Source: Nocardioidaceae bacterium (lineage in GTDB: Bacteria; Actinomycetota; Actinomycetes; Propionibacteriales; Nocardioidaceae). From it: a stretch of 51,997 bases of DNA. The position numbers and the translations under genes were made by a program. How positions within the stretch are numbered: the first letter of the stretch is position 1; each line of letters starts with the position of its first letter. A model generated the notes under the pieces. That model was not told the DNA's origin. It did not search any database and was given only the letters and a program-made list of their open reading frames with translations. The stretch lies in contig JAICKK010000004.1 of NCBI GenBank assembly GCA_025927955.1, positions 1 through 51,997 on the forward strand, given 5' to 3'. Positions 42,192 through 51,997 of the stretch are shown one piece after another.

Positions 42192-42721
42192 TGGGCGCTC
42201 CACCGGTGCAGCTGGCTGTCCAGCCAGCCCTGCCTGAGCTGGCCCACCCAGCGGGCGCGGACGACCCCGCCCTGGTCCACGACGAACGTCTCGGGGACCC
42301 CGGTGGCCCCCCAGGTCACCGCCAGCCGTCCCTGCGGGTCCTGCACGGTCAGCAGGTGACGCGCGCCGACCTCCTTCAGCAGCGTGCGGGCCGCCACCGG
42401 CCCGTCGCGGGTGTTGACGGTGACGAGCCGGACGCCGTGGCGGGCCCAGCGGGTGGCGGCGGTCGCGAGCATCGGCAGCTCGTTGCGGCAGGGGCCGCAC
42501 CACGAGGCCCAGATGTTGACGACCGTGGTCGTGCCCGGGCTGGGACGCAGCCGGAAGGAGGCACCGGACAGGGTCGTGCCGGCCAGCGCCGGCGCCTGAT
42601 GCCCGATGATCGGCGACCGCGACGACCCGCTGCTGGCGCCGCCGACGGCGGTCATGAGGACGACCACGACCGCGGCGGTCGCCACCAGGGCGACGACCGC
42701 GGCGGCTCGGCGGCCCCTCAC
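42188..42721 (-). CDS. ccmG: Thioredoxin-like CcmG/TlpA protein
   Basis: A 177-residue membrane-anchored thioredoxin-fold protein with an N-terminal helix (AAAVVALVATAAVVVVLM). The active site is WCGPC in VVNIWASWCGPCRNELPML, and the cis-Pro region is GVPETFVVD. It reduces CcmH or apocytochrome disulfides outside the membrane. The GTG at 42721 has GGGAG about 9 nt upstream; the gene follows ccmF by 28 bp and overlaps ccmH by 4 bp. Confidence 0.92.
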   Translation of the reverse strand: MRGRRAAAVVALVATAAVVVVLMTAVGGASSGSSRSPIIGHQAPALAGTTLSGASFRLRPSPGTTTVVNIWASWCGPCRNELPMLATAATRWARHGVRLVTVNTRDGPVAARTLLKEVGARHLLTVQDPQGRLAVTWGATGVPETFVVDQGGVVRARWVGQLRQGWLDSQLHRWSAQ

Positions 42722-42749
42722 GACCCGGTCTCCCACGGCACACCCGGTC

Positions 42750-44844
<2,095 letters not shown>

Positions 44845-44846
<2 letters not shown>

Positions 44847-44885
44847 TGGCCCATCACCGGCTCATCACTGGCTCGGCACCGGCTC
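44845..44885 (-). repeat. 11-bp tandem repeat between ccmE and ccmF
   Basis: On the minus strand an 11-bp unit of the form GCC(A/G)GTGATGR is repeated about four times, beginning at the ccmE stop codon and ending at the ccmF start. Each unit supplies a GTG or ATG. A 12-bp repeat with the same CC(A/G)GTGAG core lies at the ccmG/ccmH junction (42165-42205). Confidence 0.6.
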
Positions 44886-45306
44886 ACTGCCGGGCCGAGG
44901 TGGCGGGCTCGTACTCGTTGGAGTGCCGGACCTCGACCCGGTCCGCGCGGAAGATCCCGCCCCGGAGCAGGTGACCGTCGACGACGGCGCCCTGCCCGCC
45001 CCGGAAGGTGCTCGGAGGGACGGTGCGCGAGACGACGTCGAGGTCGCTGGCGCCGTCGGTGAGCACGAACCTCACGACGGCCCCGTGGTAGTGCACCGTG
45101 CCCACGGTGACCAGGCCGCCGACCCGCACCGACTCGTGCTCGGGCGGCGGGCTGCCGGCGATCTCGGAGGGCGTCCGGTAGTAGCTGAGCGTCCCCTTCA
45201 TGCCGGCGACCGCCACCAGGGCGATGACCGCGACCGCGACCACGCCGAGCAGCACCAACGGCATCCGGCGGCCGGACCGCCCCGGGAGAAAGCGACGCCG
45301 GGTCAA
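44884..45306 (-). CDS. ccmE: Heme chaperone CcmE
   Basis: A 140-residue protein with an N-terminal membrane helix (MPLVLLGVVAVAVIALVAVA) and an OB-fold domain. The heme-binding H-x-x-x-Y motif is present in VRHSNEYEP near the C-terminus, after FRADRVE. The helix is preceded by KGTLSYYRTPSE-like residues typical of the family. The start appears to be TTG at 45306, which overlaps the ccmD stop (TTGA). It takes heme from CcmC and passes it to CcmF. Confidence 0.9.
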   Translation of the reverse strand: MTRRRFLPGRSGRRMPLVLLGVVAVAVIALVAVAGMKGTLSYYRTPSEIAGSPPPEHESVRVGGLVTVGTVHYHGAVVRFVLTDGASDLDVVSRTVPPSTFRGGQGAVVDGHLLRGGIFRADRVEVRHSNEYEPATSARQ

Positions 45307-45401
45307 CGGCGGTCACCACCTCGCCGCGTCAGGAGCAGCAGGCCCACCCAGACCGCGGCGGCGGCTCCGTACCCGACCCAGACGACGACCCAGCCCGTCA
45401 T
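45303..45401 (-). CDS. ccmD: CcmD-like small membrane protein (32 residues)
   Basis: A very short gene: MTGWVVVWVGYGAAAAVWVG, then LLLLTRRGGDRR and a stop. One membrane helix is followed by a basic cytoplasmic tail, as in CcmD, which helps release holo-CcmE from the CcmC complex. It overlaps ccmC by 4 bp (ATGA) and ccmE by 4 bp (TTGA), exactly where ccmD sits in other ccm operons. Its size makes it easy to miss. Confidence 0.85.
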   Translation of the reverse strand: MTGWVVVWVGYGAAAAVWVGLLLLTRRGGDRR

Positions 45402-46171
45402 GCCGGCCCTCGCACGGGGCTGGTCGCGAGCTCACGTGCCGGCGCCTCGACGGCGGCACCCTCGGCGGCCGGCGAGCGGTGGCCGGCGGCCGAGCCGAGC
45501 AGGGCGGCGCTGCGACGCCGTACGTACCAGAGGCCACCCAGCGAGAACGCCAGCAGGCTGACCAGCAGAGCGACCAGCATCGACGCCGCGATCGGCGCCG
45601 ACAGCTCGGGGCGCAGCAGCGTGGGGGGCTGGTGCAGGGAGCGCCACCACAGCACGGAGAAGTGCACCACCGGCACCTGGACGAACGCGCAGGCGCCCAC
45701 GACGGCGGCGCGCCGCCGGACCCGTCGCGGGTCGCCGGGAAGGGCTCGGGCGGCGAGGTAGCCGACGTAGAGGAGGAACAGCAGGGCGGTGCTCACCAGC
45801 CGGGGGTCCCAGGCCCACCAGGCACCCCAGGCGCTGTGCCCCCACATGCTTCCCTCGGCGAGGGTGAGTCCGGTCATCGCGACGCCGAGCTCGGCGGCCG
45901 CCTGACCGACCGCGGCCGCTCGACGCCCGTCGGTGACCAGGGTCGCCAGGCTGGTCACCGAGACGACCCCGAAGGCCAGGAAGGCGGTCCAGGCGCTGGG
46001 CACGTGGACGTACATCAGGCGCTGGGCCTGCCCCTGCAGCGCGTCCGGGGGGGCGACCACCAGCGCCAGCAGCGCGGCCACCAGCGCGGTCGCCGACGCG
46101 AGCAGGCCGAGCGGCACGCCTCGGCGGTCCCGATGGGTCAGGTGTGCGCTCAGGTGTGCGGAGTCTCGCAT
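45398..46171 (-). CDS. ccmC: Heme transfer protein CcmC
   Basis: A 257-residue membrane protein with six helices and the WWD signature WGHSAWGAWWAWDPRLVS. Flanking His residues are seen in RLMYVHVPSAWTAFL and PVVHFSVLWWRSLHQP, the heme axial ligands of the family. It loads heme onto CcmE. The ATG at 46171 is chosen for the AAGGA about 8 nt upstream. It is the first gene of the maturation operon in this window; the ABC subunits CcmA and CcmB are not adjacent. The divergent neighbour is the oxidase operon. Confidence 0.92.
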   Translation of the reverse strand: MRDSAHLSAHLTHRDRRGVPLGLLASATALVAALLALVVAPPDALQGQAQRLMYVHVPSAWTAFLAFGVVSVTSLATLVTDGRRAAAVGQAAAELGVAMTGLTLAEGSMWGHSAWGAWWAWDPRLVSTALLFLLYVGYLAARALPGDPRRVRRRAAVVGACAFVQVPVVHFSVLWWRSLHQPPTLLRPELSAPIAASMLVALLVSLLAFSLGGLWYVRRRSAALLGSAAGHRSPAAEGAAVEAPARELATSPVRGPA

Positions 46172-46357
46172 CCTTCGTCCTTCCCTGCATGCCGGAGACT
46201 GCTGCGGGCCGACGCCGTGTTCCCACAAGGCACGCCCTCAATCCTCGGGGGTGAAGAAATCTTCGACAAGTGGGTTTATCTCCCCGACTCTGCGGTACTG
46301 CGAGCCGCTCACGCGGTTCACCGGAGCGAGCGGGGTCGGGCGACGAGGAGGCGATGC
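46172..46357. promoter_or_regulatory. Divergent promoter region between ccm and cytochrome oxidase operons
   Basis: A 186-bp gap, AT-richer in its middle (about 46245-46285). It includes the inverted repeat GAAGA-AA-TCTTC (46253-46264) and TTTATC further on, which may be part of a -10. GAGGAG ends 7 nt before the oxidase subunit II start. A shared regulator for cytochrome maturation and oxidase genes would bind here (inference). Confidence 0.4.
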
Positions 46358-47359
46358 GTGCTGGCACCGAAGCAGCGGCGGCTCCTCATGGCGCTCGGCT
46401 GCGTTCTCACGTCGGGCGTCGTCGCCGGCTGCGACCGGTCGACCCCGTCGGCCCTGGACCCGTCCGGACCGAAGTCCGACCTGGTGGCGACCTCGTGGTG
46501 GATCCTCTTCTCCGTGGCGGCCGCCGTCTGCATCCTGGTGACGGTGCTGGCCGTGGTGCCGATGCTGCTGCGCCGTCGCCGGCGGCAGGTCAAGGGCGGC
46601 GACGGCAAGAGGTTCGTGATGATCTGTGGGATCATCCTGCCGGGCCTCGTGCTGATGGCCACGTTCGCGCTCAGCGTCACCGACATCGCGACCGACGCCT
46701 CGCCTCCCCGGCCGTCGAGGATGACCATCGACGTGATCGGCCACCGCTGGTGGTGGGAGGTCCGCTACCAGGGCTCGGCGGCCGTCACGGCCAACGAGAT
46801 CCACGTCCCGGTGGGCACACCGGTCCAGCTCAGGCTGCAGACCGCCGACGTGATCCACAGCTTCTGGGTGCCGGAGGTGATGCCGAAGATGGACCTGCTG
46901 CCCAAGCGCGTCAACGAGACATGGCTGTCGGTGAGCCGGCCAGGGACGTACCGCGGCCAGTGCGCGGAGTACTGCGGGCTCCAGCACGCGCACATGGCCT
47001 TCCTCGTGGTCGCGCAGCCCCGGGCCGACTTCGACACCTGGCTGGGCCGGCAGGCGCAGGACGCCCCGCAGCCGACGACCGCCGAGGCCCAACGGGGCCT
47101 GAGCGTCCTCACCCAGTCCTCCTGCGCGACCTGCCACACCGTGCGCGGGACGAGCGCGACCGGCGACATCGGTCCCGACCTCACCCACGTGGGCGGCCGG
47201 CAGCGGCTCGCGGCCGGAGCCATCCCGAACGACTTCGGCCACATGTCCGGCTGGGTGGCGAACTCCCAGACCGTCAAGCCCGGCAACATCATGCCGCCGC
47301 AGCACCTCTCGCCCGAGGACCTCCGCGCCGTGGTCACCTACCTGCAGGGTCTGGGGTGA
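46358..47359 (+). CDS. ctaC: Cytochrome c oxidase subunit II, caa3 type with fused cytochrome c
   Basis: A 333-residue lipoprotein (lipobox VAGC) with two membrane helices. The CuA domain is seen in HSFWVPEVMPKMDLLPKR and the ligand motif CAEYCGLQHAHM. A cytochrome c domain is fused at the C-terminus, with heme site CATCH and a distal Met region NIMPPQHLSPEDL. It accepts electrons and passes them to subunit I. The GTG at 46358 has GAGGAG 7 nt upstream. The HRWWWEVRY segment is the usual aromatic entry site. Confidence 0.93.
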   Translation: MLAPKQRRLLMALGCVLTSGVVAGCDRSTPSALDPSGPKSDLVATSWWILFSVAAAVCILVTVLAVVPMLLRRRRRQVKGGDGKRFVMICGIILPGLVLMATFALSVTDIATDASPPRPSRMTIDVIGHRWWWEVRYQGSAAVTANEIHVPVGTPVQLRLQTADVIHSFWVPEVMPKMDLLPKRVNETWLSVSRPGTYRGQCAEYCGLQHAHMAFLVVAQPRADFDTWLGRQAQDAPQPTTAEAQRGLSVLTQSSCATCHTVRGTSATGDIGPDLTHVGGRQRLAAGAIPNDFGHMSGWVANSQTVKPGNIMPPQHLSPEDLRAVVTYLQGLG

Positions 47360-49344
47360 CGCCGATGCCGCCGACCACCCAGCCGACGCAGCCGACCACG
47401 CCGGACGCGCGCCCGAGGACCTCGTCCCTGCGGGGCGTCCTGGCCGAGCGTGCCAGCGCCGAGGCCGCCGTCGGCGAGAAGCTCGACGAGCTGTGGGAGG
47501 AGGAGCCCGGCCTCATCGGGTTCATCACCACCGTCAACCACAAGCGGATCGGGCGACGCTACCTCGTCACCGCGTCCTTCTTCTTCCTGCTCGCCGGGGT
47601 CAACGCGCTGATCATGCGCGCACAGCTGGGCTCTCCCGACAACAAGCTGGTCGATCCCGAGCTGTACAACCAGCTGTTCTCGCTGCACGGCACGGCCATG
47701 ATCTTCTTCTTCGCGACCCCGATGAACTCCGGCTTCGGGAACTTCGTGGTGCCGCTGATGATCGGCACCCGGGACATGGCCTTCCCCCGGCTCAACGCCC
47801 TGAGCTACTGGATCTTCCTGTTCTCGGGGCTGTTCATGTTCTCCAGCCTCCCTCTCGGCCTGGCGCCGGACGGCGGCTGGTTCGCCTACGTGCCGCTGAC
47901 GGGAGACAAGTACCTCCCCGGGCTGAACCTGGACTTCTACACACTGGGCCTGCTCTTCCTGGCGGTCTCCTCCACGGTTGGCGCGATCAACCTCATCGTG
48001 ACGATCATCAAGATGCGGGCGCCCGGGATGTCGCTGAACCGGATGCCACTGTTCGTGTGGGCCATACTGACGCAGTCGTTCATGCTCGTCTTCGCGCTGC
48101 CGCCGCTGGACACCGCGAACGCCATGCTGTTCATGGACCGCAGGTTCCACACCAGGTTCTTCGTGCCGTCCGACGGTGGCGACGCCATCTTGTGGCAGCA
48201 CCTGTTCTGGCTGTTCGGCCACCCGGACGTCTACATCATCGTGCTCCCCGCCATGGGGATGATCTCGTCGGTCATCCCCACCTTCTCGGGGAGGCCCATC
48301 CTTGCCTACCCGTTCGTGGTGCTCGCGACCATCGCCACCGGGATCATCTCGTTCGGCGTCTGGGTGCACCACATGTTCGCGGTCGGTCTCTCGGACGTGT
48401 CCCTGTCGTTCTTCGCCGCCGCGACGCTGACGATCAGCCTGCCGGCCGGGATCCAGATGTTCGCCTGGCTGGGGACGCTCTGGCGCGGCCGGATCGTGCT
48501 GAGCACGGCCATGCTGTACGCCGTCGGCTTCCTGGTGGCCTTCACCCTCGGCGGCGTCACGGGCGTCATGTTCGCCGTCGTGCCGTTCGACCAGCAGGTC
48601 ACCGACTCCTACTTCGTGGTCGCCCACTTCCACTACGTCCTCTTCGGCGGCGCCGTGCTGCCCATCCTCGCGGGCCTCTTCTACTGGTGGCCCAAGATCA
48701 CCGGGCGGATGACGAACGCCCGCGCCGGGCTGTGGAGCTTCGGGCTGGTCTTCGGGGGCTTCAACCTGACGTTCTTCCCGATGCACATCGCGGGACTCCT
48801 GGGCATGCCGCGCCGCATCTACACCTACCAGCCGGGCCTCGGCTGGACCGTCTGGAACGTGCTGTCCACGGTCGGCGCCTTCGTCCTCGCCGCCGGGCTG
48901 CTGCTGACGCTGGGGCTGTTCGTGCACAGCCTGGTGCGCGGTGAGCGCGCGCCCGACGACCCCTGGGGAGCGAACACGCTCGAGTGGGCCACCGGGTCTC
49001 CACCCAAGGACTACAACTTCCCGGTCATCCCCACCGTCCACAGCGGCAACCCGCTCTGGGACGGCCGGACGCTGCCGTCGATGGTGGAGCACCGTCACGA
49101 CCCGGGCCGCACGCTCACCGAGGAGCACAAGACGCTGCGGACCAGCGAGCTCGACTCGCGGGTCGAGGCGGTGATGACGATGCCCGAGGAGACGGCGCTG
49201 CCCCTGCTGGTGGCAGTGCTCCTCACGTCGATGTTCGTGGCCCTGCTGGTCTCGGCCTACGTCGCGGCCGGGATCATCGCCGGGTTCATGGCCGTCGCCG
49301 TGACGTGGTGGCTGTGGCACCGACCCGAGGTGGAACCAGGATGA
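47356..49344 (+). CDS. ctaD: Cytochrome c oxidase subunit I
   Basis: A protein of about 660 residues with at least 12 helices, the catalytic heme-copper subunit. Heme a and a3/CuB ligands are visible: His in QLFSLHGTAMIFF, HPDVYIIVLPAMG with the cross-linked Tyr, HHMF in VWVHHMFAVGL, and HFHYVLFGG. It has the extra C-terminal helices seen in caa3-type enzymes. The GTG at 47356 overlaps the subunit II stop; an ATG at 47365 with GGGGTGA upstream is an equally good start. Confidence 0.95.
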   Translation: MTPMPPTTQPTQPTTPDARPRTSSLRGVLAERASAEAAVGEKLDELWEEEPGLIGFITTVNHKRIGRRYLVTASFFFLLAGVNALIMRAQLGSPDNKLVDPELYNQLFSLHGTAMIFFFATPMNSGFGNFVVPLMIGTRDMAFPRLNALSYWIFLFSGLFMFSSLPLGLAPDGGWFAYVPLTGDKYLPGLNLDFYTLGLLFLAVSSTVGAINLIVTIIKMRAPGMSLNRMPLFVWAILTQSFMLVFALPPLDTANAMLFMDRRFHTRFFVPSDGGDAILWQHLFWLFGHPDVYIIVLPAMGMISSVIPTFSGRPILAYPFVVLATIATGIISFGVWVHHMFAVGLSDVSLSFFAAATLTISLPAGIQMFAWLGTLWRGRIVLSTAMLYAVGFLVAFTLGGVTGVMFAVVPFDQQVTDSYFVVAHFHYVLFGGAVLPILAGLFYWWPKITGRMTNARAGLWSFGLVFGGFNLTFFPMHIAGLLGMPRRIYTYQPGLGWTVWNVLSTVGAFVLAAGLLLTLGLFVHSLVRGERAPDDPWGANTLEWATGSPPKDYNFPVIPTVHSGNPLWDGRTLPSMVEHRHDPGRTLTEEHKTLRTSELDSRVEAVMTMPEETALPLLVAVLLTSMFVALLVSAYVAAGIIAGFMAVAVTWWLWHRPEVEPG

Positions 49345-49348
49345 CGAG

Positions 49349-49978
49349 ATGACGACAGTGACGACCCCCGCCGGACGGGAGTCGCAGCGAGAGCCGGCCG
49401 GCCTGCCGGAGGCGCCCGTGGGGCACACCACGGGCTGGTGGGCGATGGTGCTGTTCATCTGCACCGAGTCCGCCACCTTCGCCGCGGCCCTGGCCAGCTA
49501 CTTCTACCTGCGGTTCATCGGCTCGGGACCGTGGCCGCCGGTCGCCGACAGCCGGCCCAGCCTGCTGGTGCCGTCGGTGGGCACCGCGGTGCTGGTGCTG
49601 GGCTGCGTGCCGATGGGGATCGCGGTCCGGGCCGCAAGGCGTCCGGGTCGCCTGCTGGCGTGGGTCTCGCTGGTGGTCACGATGCTGACCGGCGTCGCCT
49701 TCGTGGTCCTCCAGATCGTCGACTACCGCGGCGAGTGGCCGGACTCGACGCTCAGCAAGGACGCGTACGGCTCGCTGTTCTACTCCATCACCGGGCTGCA
49801 CGGGCTGCACGTGGCCGTCGGCGTGCTGATGGTGGCGGTCCTGGTGGCCAGCACGTCCCTGCGACGCATCGGCGGGGGTGAGGCGGGCCCGGTGCGCATC
49901 GTGGCGATGTACTGGTACTTCCTCGCCGTGCTCGCCCTGGCCGTCTACGGAACCGTCTACATATCGCCGTACCTGTGA
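49349..49978 (+). CDS. ctaE: Cytochrome c oxidase subunit III
   Basis: A 209-residue protein with five membrane helices, typical of bacterial short subunit III (it lacks the first two helices of the mitochondrial form). Conserved parts include the Glu-containing LFICTESATFAAALASYFYL, GLHGLHVAVGVLMVA and the end MYWYFLAVLALAVYGTVYIS. It lies 4 bp after subunit I. Confidence 0.92.
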   Translation: MTTVTTPAGRESQREPAGLPEAPVGHTTGWWAMVLFICTESATFAAALASYFYLRFIGSGPWPPVADSRPSLLVPSVGTAVLVLGCVPMGIAVRAARRPGRLLAWVSLVVTMLTGVAFVVLQIVDYRGEWPDSTLSKDAYGSLFYSITGLHGLHVAVGVLMVAVLVASTSLRRIGGGEAGPVRIVAMYWYFLAVLALAVYGTVYISPYL

Positions 49979-49991
49979 GGGGGTGAGCAGC

Positions 49992-50438
49992 GTGAAGACA
50001 GCGAAGACCGCGGACACCGAGGGCGCGGGGACCCACCGGCGCGTCGACGAGCCGCCGGCGTTCCGCGCGCTCACCTTGTGGTTCGGCGTGATCGGCGGCA
50101 TCGTCGCGTGGTCGCTGCACATCCTCGTCGCCTGGAGCTTCATGGAGGTCGGCTGCCTGGCACCGGGGCCGCACTCCATCCTCCAGCGAGGACCCGACCC
50201 CCGGGGCGTGAGCGCCATCGTGGCCTACGTGGCGACCGGTGTCCCGTGGCTGGTGGCGGCCCTCGCCCTGCTCGTCTGCCTGCGGCTACGGTCCCGGCTG
50301 CGGTCGGTCGCCGAGGACGCTCCTCGTGCCGAGCGCACCCACCTGATGATCGTCGTCGGCCTGTTCCTCAACGCGCTGGCGCTCGCCGCGGTCACCGGCA
50401 GCGGCGTGGGCATCCTCGTGCTGAGGCCGTGTGGATGA
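49992..50438 (+). CDS. Small membrane protein of unknown function in the oxidase operon
   Basis: I do not recognise this 148-residue protein. It has three hydrophobic segments (LWFGVIGGIVAWSLHILVAW, AYVATGVPWLVAALALLVCL and LMIVVGLFLNALALAAVTGS), a hydrophilic N-terminus and an external loop with one Cys. Position between subunit III and CtaG suggests an oxidase accessory role. The GTG at 49992 is chosen because GGGGTGAG precedes it; GTG 49983 is in frame but too close to its site. Its stop overlaps the CtaG start (ATGA). Confidence 0.8.
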   Translation: MKTAKTADTEGAGTHRRVDEPPAFRALTLWFGVIGGIVAWSLHILVAWSFMEVGCLAPGPHSILQRGPDPRGVSAIVAYVATGVPWLVAALALLVCLRLRSRLRSVAEDAPRAERTHLMIVVGLFLNALALAAVTGSGVGILVLRPCG

Positions 50439-51331
50439 TGGCTGACCTCTGGCCCCTGCACGCGCAGACGCCGACCCCGGACGGCGCGACGCTCGCCATC
50501 CTGGGCGGGTCCCTGGCCGCTGCCGCCGTCCTCGGCGCGTGCTACGTGCGCGGCCTCCGGCGGCTCTGGGCGCATCCGCAGGGACGCCGTACCCAGCGCC
50601 GGCGACCGCTCGCGGCAGTGACCGGCGTGCTGGTCGTCCTCGTCGTCACCGCTCCCCCGCTCGGGGAGATGCTGGAGGAGCGCCTGTCCACGCACATGGC
50701 GCAGCACCTGGTCCTGATCATGGTGGCGGCTCCGCTGTTCGCATGGGCGGCCCCCGGTCTGCCGCTGCTGGCCGGCATGCCCCCCGGGGTCCGCCGACTG
50801 CTGGTCCGCACGAGGAGGAGGCTGCCCACCTCCGCGCTGCTGACGCCGCACCTCGCGTGGACGCTGCAGATCACGGTGCTGTGGGCCTGGCACCTCCCGG
50901 TCGCCTTCGACGCGGCCGTGCACTCGGAGGTTCTCCACCTGACCGAGCACGCGGCGTTCCTGGTGACCGCCTGGCTCTTCTGGTGGCACCTGACCACTCT
51001 GGGGCGGCACCGGCTGCGGGGGCCGGTCGCGGTGCTCTACCTGGTGGCCGCGGTGCCGCCGGGAGCCGCACTGGGGGCGATGCTCACCTTCCCCTCGCAC
51101 CCGTTGTACCCGCTGCAGGCCGCCCACGCCGCCGCCTCGGGCATCAACCCCCTGCTGGACCAGCGGATCGGAGGCCTCGTGATGTGGATCCCTCTCGACT
51201 TCGCCTACCTGTTCGTCGCGGTCCTCATGCTCGCCACGTGGCTGCGCTCGATGGAGGCCCGGTGGCCCGAGCCTCCCGACGAGCGCGGGCTCGCCGAGCG
51301 GCCCGCGGTGCCCGGGATGGCCGGCCGATGA
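50435..51331 (+). CDS. ctaG: Cytochrome c oxidase assembly protein, caa3-type CtaG
   Basis: A 298-residue protein with about seven membrane helices of the caa3_CtaG family, which helps copper loading or assembly of the oxidase. Conserved elements are STHMAQHLVLIMVAAPLFAW, LAWTLQITVLWAWHLPVAFD, LHLTEHAAFLVTAWLFWW and LLDQRIGGLVMWIPLDFAYL, with His pairs facing the outside. The ATG at 50435 overlaps the previous gene by 4 bp. Confidence 0.93.
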   Translation: MMADLWPLHAQTPTPDGATLAILGGSLAAAAVLGACYVRGLRRLWAHPQGRRTQRRRPLAAVTGVLVVLVVTAPPLGEMLEERLSTHMAQHLVLIMVAAPLFAWAAPGLPLLAGMPPGVRRLLVRTRRRLPTSALLTPHLAWTLQITVLWAWHLPVAFDAAVHSEVLHLTEHAAFLVTAWLFWWHLTTLGRHRLRGPVAVLYLVAAVPPGAALGAMLTFPSHPLYPLQAAHAAASGINPLLDQRIGGLVMWIPLDFAYLFVAVLMLATWLRSMEARWPEPPDERGLAERPAVPGMAGR

Positions 51332-51723
51332 GCCGCCGGGTCTCCGCCGCGCTGGCCCTTGCGGCGGTCGTGCTGCCCGCGGCCACGGTCGTCGGGTGCG
51401 CCGCCCCCGAGCGGGGAGAGGCCCCGCCCCAGCAGGCGCACCAGGGCTCGCCGGACCGGGGAAAGGAGATGATCGTCAAGTACGGCTGCGGCACCTGCCA
51501 CGAGATCCCAGGGGTGGACGGCGCCGACGGCCTCGTCGGGCCGCCGCTGAGCCAGATCGCACGCCGCAGCTACATCGCGGGAGAGCTGGCCAACTCCGAG
51601 GACAACATGCACCGGTGGATCCGGGACCCGCAGGCCGTCGAGCCCGGGACCGCCATGCCGGACCTCGGGGTCACCGCCCAGGACGCGGCCGACATCACCG
51701 CCTACCTCTACACGCTCCGGTGA
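51328..51723 (+). CDS. Class I cytochrome c lipoprotein
   Basis: A 131-residue lipoprotein (hydrophobic leader, lipobox VVGC) with one heme c site CGTCH in VKYGCGTCHEIPG and a distal Met in AMPDLGVTAQDAADI. It is probably the electron donor from the bc complex to the caa3 oxidase, held to the outer face of the membrane. The ATG overlaps the CtaG stop by 4 bp. The Cys residues need the maturation genes encoded at 41217-46171. Confidence 0.9.
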   Translation: MSRRVSAALALAAVVLPAATVVGCAAPERGEAPPQQAHQGSPDRGKEMIVKYGCGTCHEIPGVDGADGLVGPPLSQIARRSYIAGELANSEDNMHRWIRDPQAVEPGTAMPDLGVTAQDAADITAYLYTLR

Positions 51724-51724
51724 C

Positions 51725-51997
51725 ATGAACGACGACCCGACAAGCCCGGTGACCCGCGGCCGCAGGCGGCTCCTGCAGGGGCTGCTGGTGCTGGTCGTGT
51801 GCGCCGTGGCCGCGGGCATCACCGCGCTGTCCGGGTCGGCCGCCCCCGTCCGGTCTGCGGCAGCACCGGCGGCCTCGGCGGCGGGGCGCCTGTCGTCCGC
51901 CGCCGACACGGACACGCTCGGGCGCCGGGTGTTCCTGCGCGACTGCGCGTGGTGCCACGGGAACAGCGGCTCGGGGACGAACAACGGTCCGTCGCTG
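51725..51997 (+). CDS. QcrC-like cytochrome c (partial, runs off the window)
   Basis: The first 91 residues of a membrane-anchored cytochrome. MNDDPTSPVTRGRRR is followed by a hydrophobic helix (LLVLVVCAVAAGITALS), an Ala/Ser linker, then FLRDCAWCHGNSGSGTNNGPS with heme site CAWCH. The DCAWCHG...GPSL context is typical of the first heme domain of actinobacterial QcrC in the menaquinol-cytochrome c reductase. It starts one base after the previous stop. The second heme domain, if any, and qcrA/qcrB would lie beyond the window. Confidence 0.8.
   Translation, partial: MNDDPTSPVTRGRRRLLQGLLVLVVCAVAAGITALSGSAAPVRSAAAPAASAAGRLSSAADTDTLGRRVFLRDCAWCHGNSGSGTNNGPSL

Noticed and set aside
45200-46357. 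N-terminal extension of cytochrome oxidase subunit II
   Set aside because: It is antisense to ccmC/ccmE. The lipoprotein signal directly follows the GTG at 46358, which has its own ribosome-binding site.

Overview
The window is about 52 kb of very GC-rich DNA with strongly biased codon use, dense gene packing and many GTG starts. Start and stop codons overlap repeatedly as GTGA or ATGA. The gene content points to an aerobic actinobacterium, most likely a Nocardioidaceae-type soil organism. The supporting features are a caa3-type oxidase with a QcrC-like cytochrome, an actinobacterial holin-like protein, a ROK regulator and intergenic GGTTTCGAGGC...CTCAACCA palindromes. The lineage is an inference. 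I see no rRNA, tRNA, CRISPR array, transposase or prophage.

Layout. (1) 154-9002: a sugar-type ABC transporter operon on the minus strand (binding protein, two permeases, SIS protein, PfkB kinase). It is followed by a class III CoA-transferase and a phenylacetate-CoA-ligase-like enzyme, and a ROK regulator is divergent from it. (2) 9247-11458: a secreted phosphoesterase, then a decayed fragment of a phosphodiesterase-like gene. (3) 11441-18095: a protease island. It holds a membrane-anchored CHAT (caspase-fold) protein with a beta-propeller-like tail, a small trypsin-co-occurring (Trypco1-like) protein, a cytoplasmic S8 subtilase and, divergently, a TPR-CHAT protein. This is my best candidate for an undescribed system. 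(4) 18096-18422: a palindromic repeat cluster. (5) 18423-20659: a fatty-acid desaturase and a SCO1-type copper chaperone. (6) 20672-25414: a seven-gene Mrp/Mbh-type cation antiporter module plus a holin-like membrane protein. (7) 25470-30506: a PoxB-like ThDP enzyme and a 1062-residue FAD/Fe-S dehydrogenase. (8) 30600-30840: a second copy of the repeat family, which runs into the 3' end of the next gene. (9) 30807-36997: a formate dehydrogenase operon of hemerythrin, catalytic subunit, four-cluster ferredoxin and NrfD. The catalytic subunit is read through an in-frame UGA as selenocysteine. (10) 37067-40702: an SDR enzyme, and divergently an acetate-transporter-like protein and a GH15 glycosidase, with a PHO-box-like repeat between them. 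(11) 40801-46171: cytochrome c maturation System I genes ccmC-D-E-F-G-H plus a cupredoxin lipoprotein. (12) 46358-51997: divergently, cytochrome oxidase subunits II, I and III, a small membrane protein, CtaG, a cytochrome c lipoprotein and the start of a QcrC-like cytochrome.

How the genes work together. Regions 11 and 12 form one aerobic respiratory unit: Ccm proteins and TlpA-type thiol chemistry attach heme to the c-type cytochromes made next door, and SCO1 and CtaG supply copper. Region 9 would feed electrons from formate to the quinone pool. Region 6 would couple or balance cation gradients. Region 1 imports and phosphorylates a sugar derivative. Region 3 looks like a self-contained proteolytic signalling or immune module. 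Gene calls rest on motif and family recognition by eye; start choices follow visible ribosome-binding sites and overlaps.
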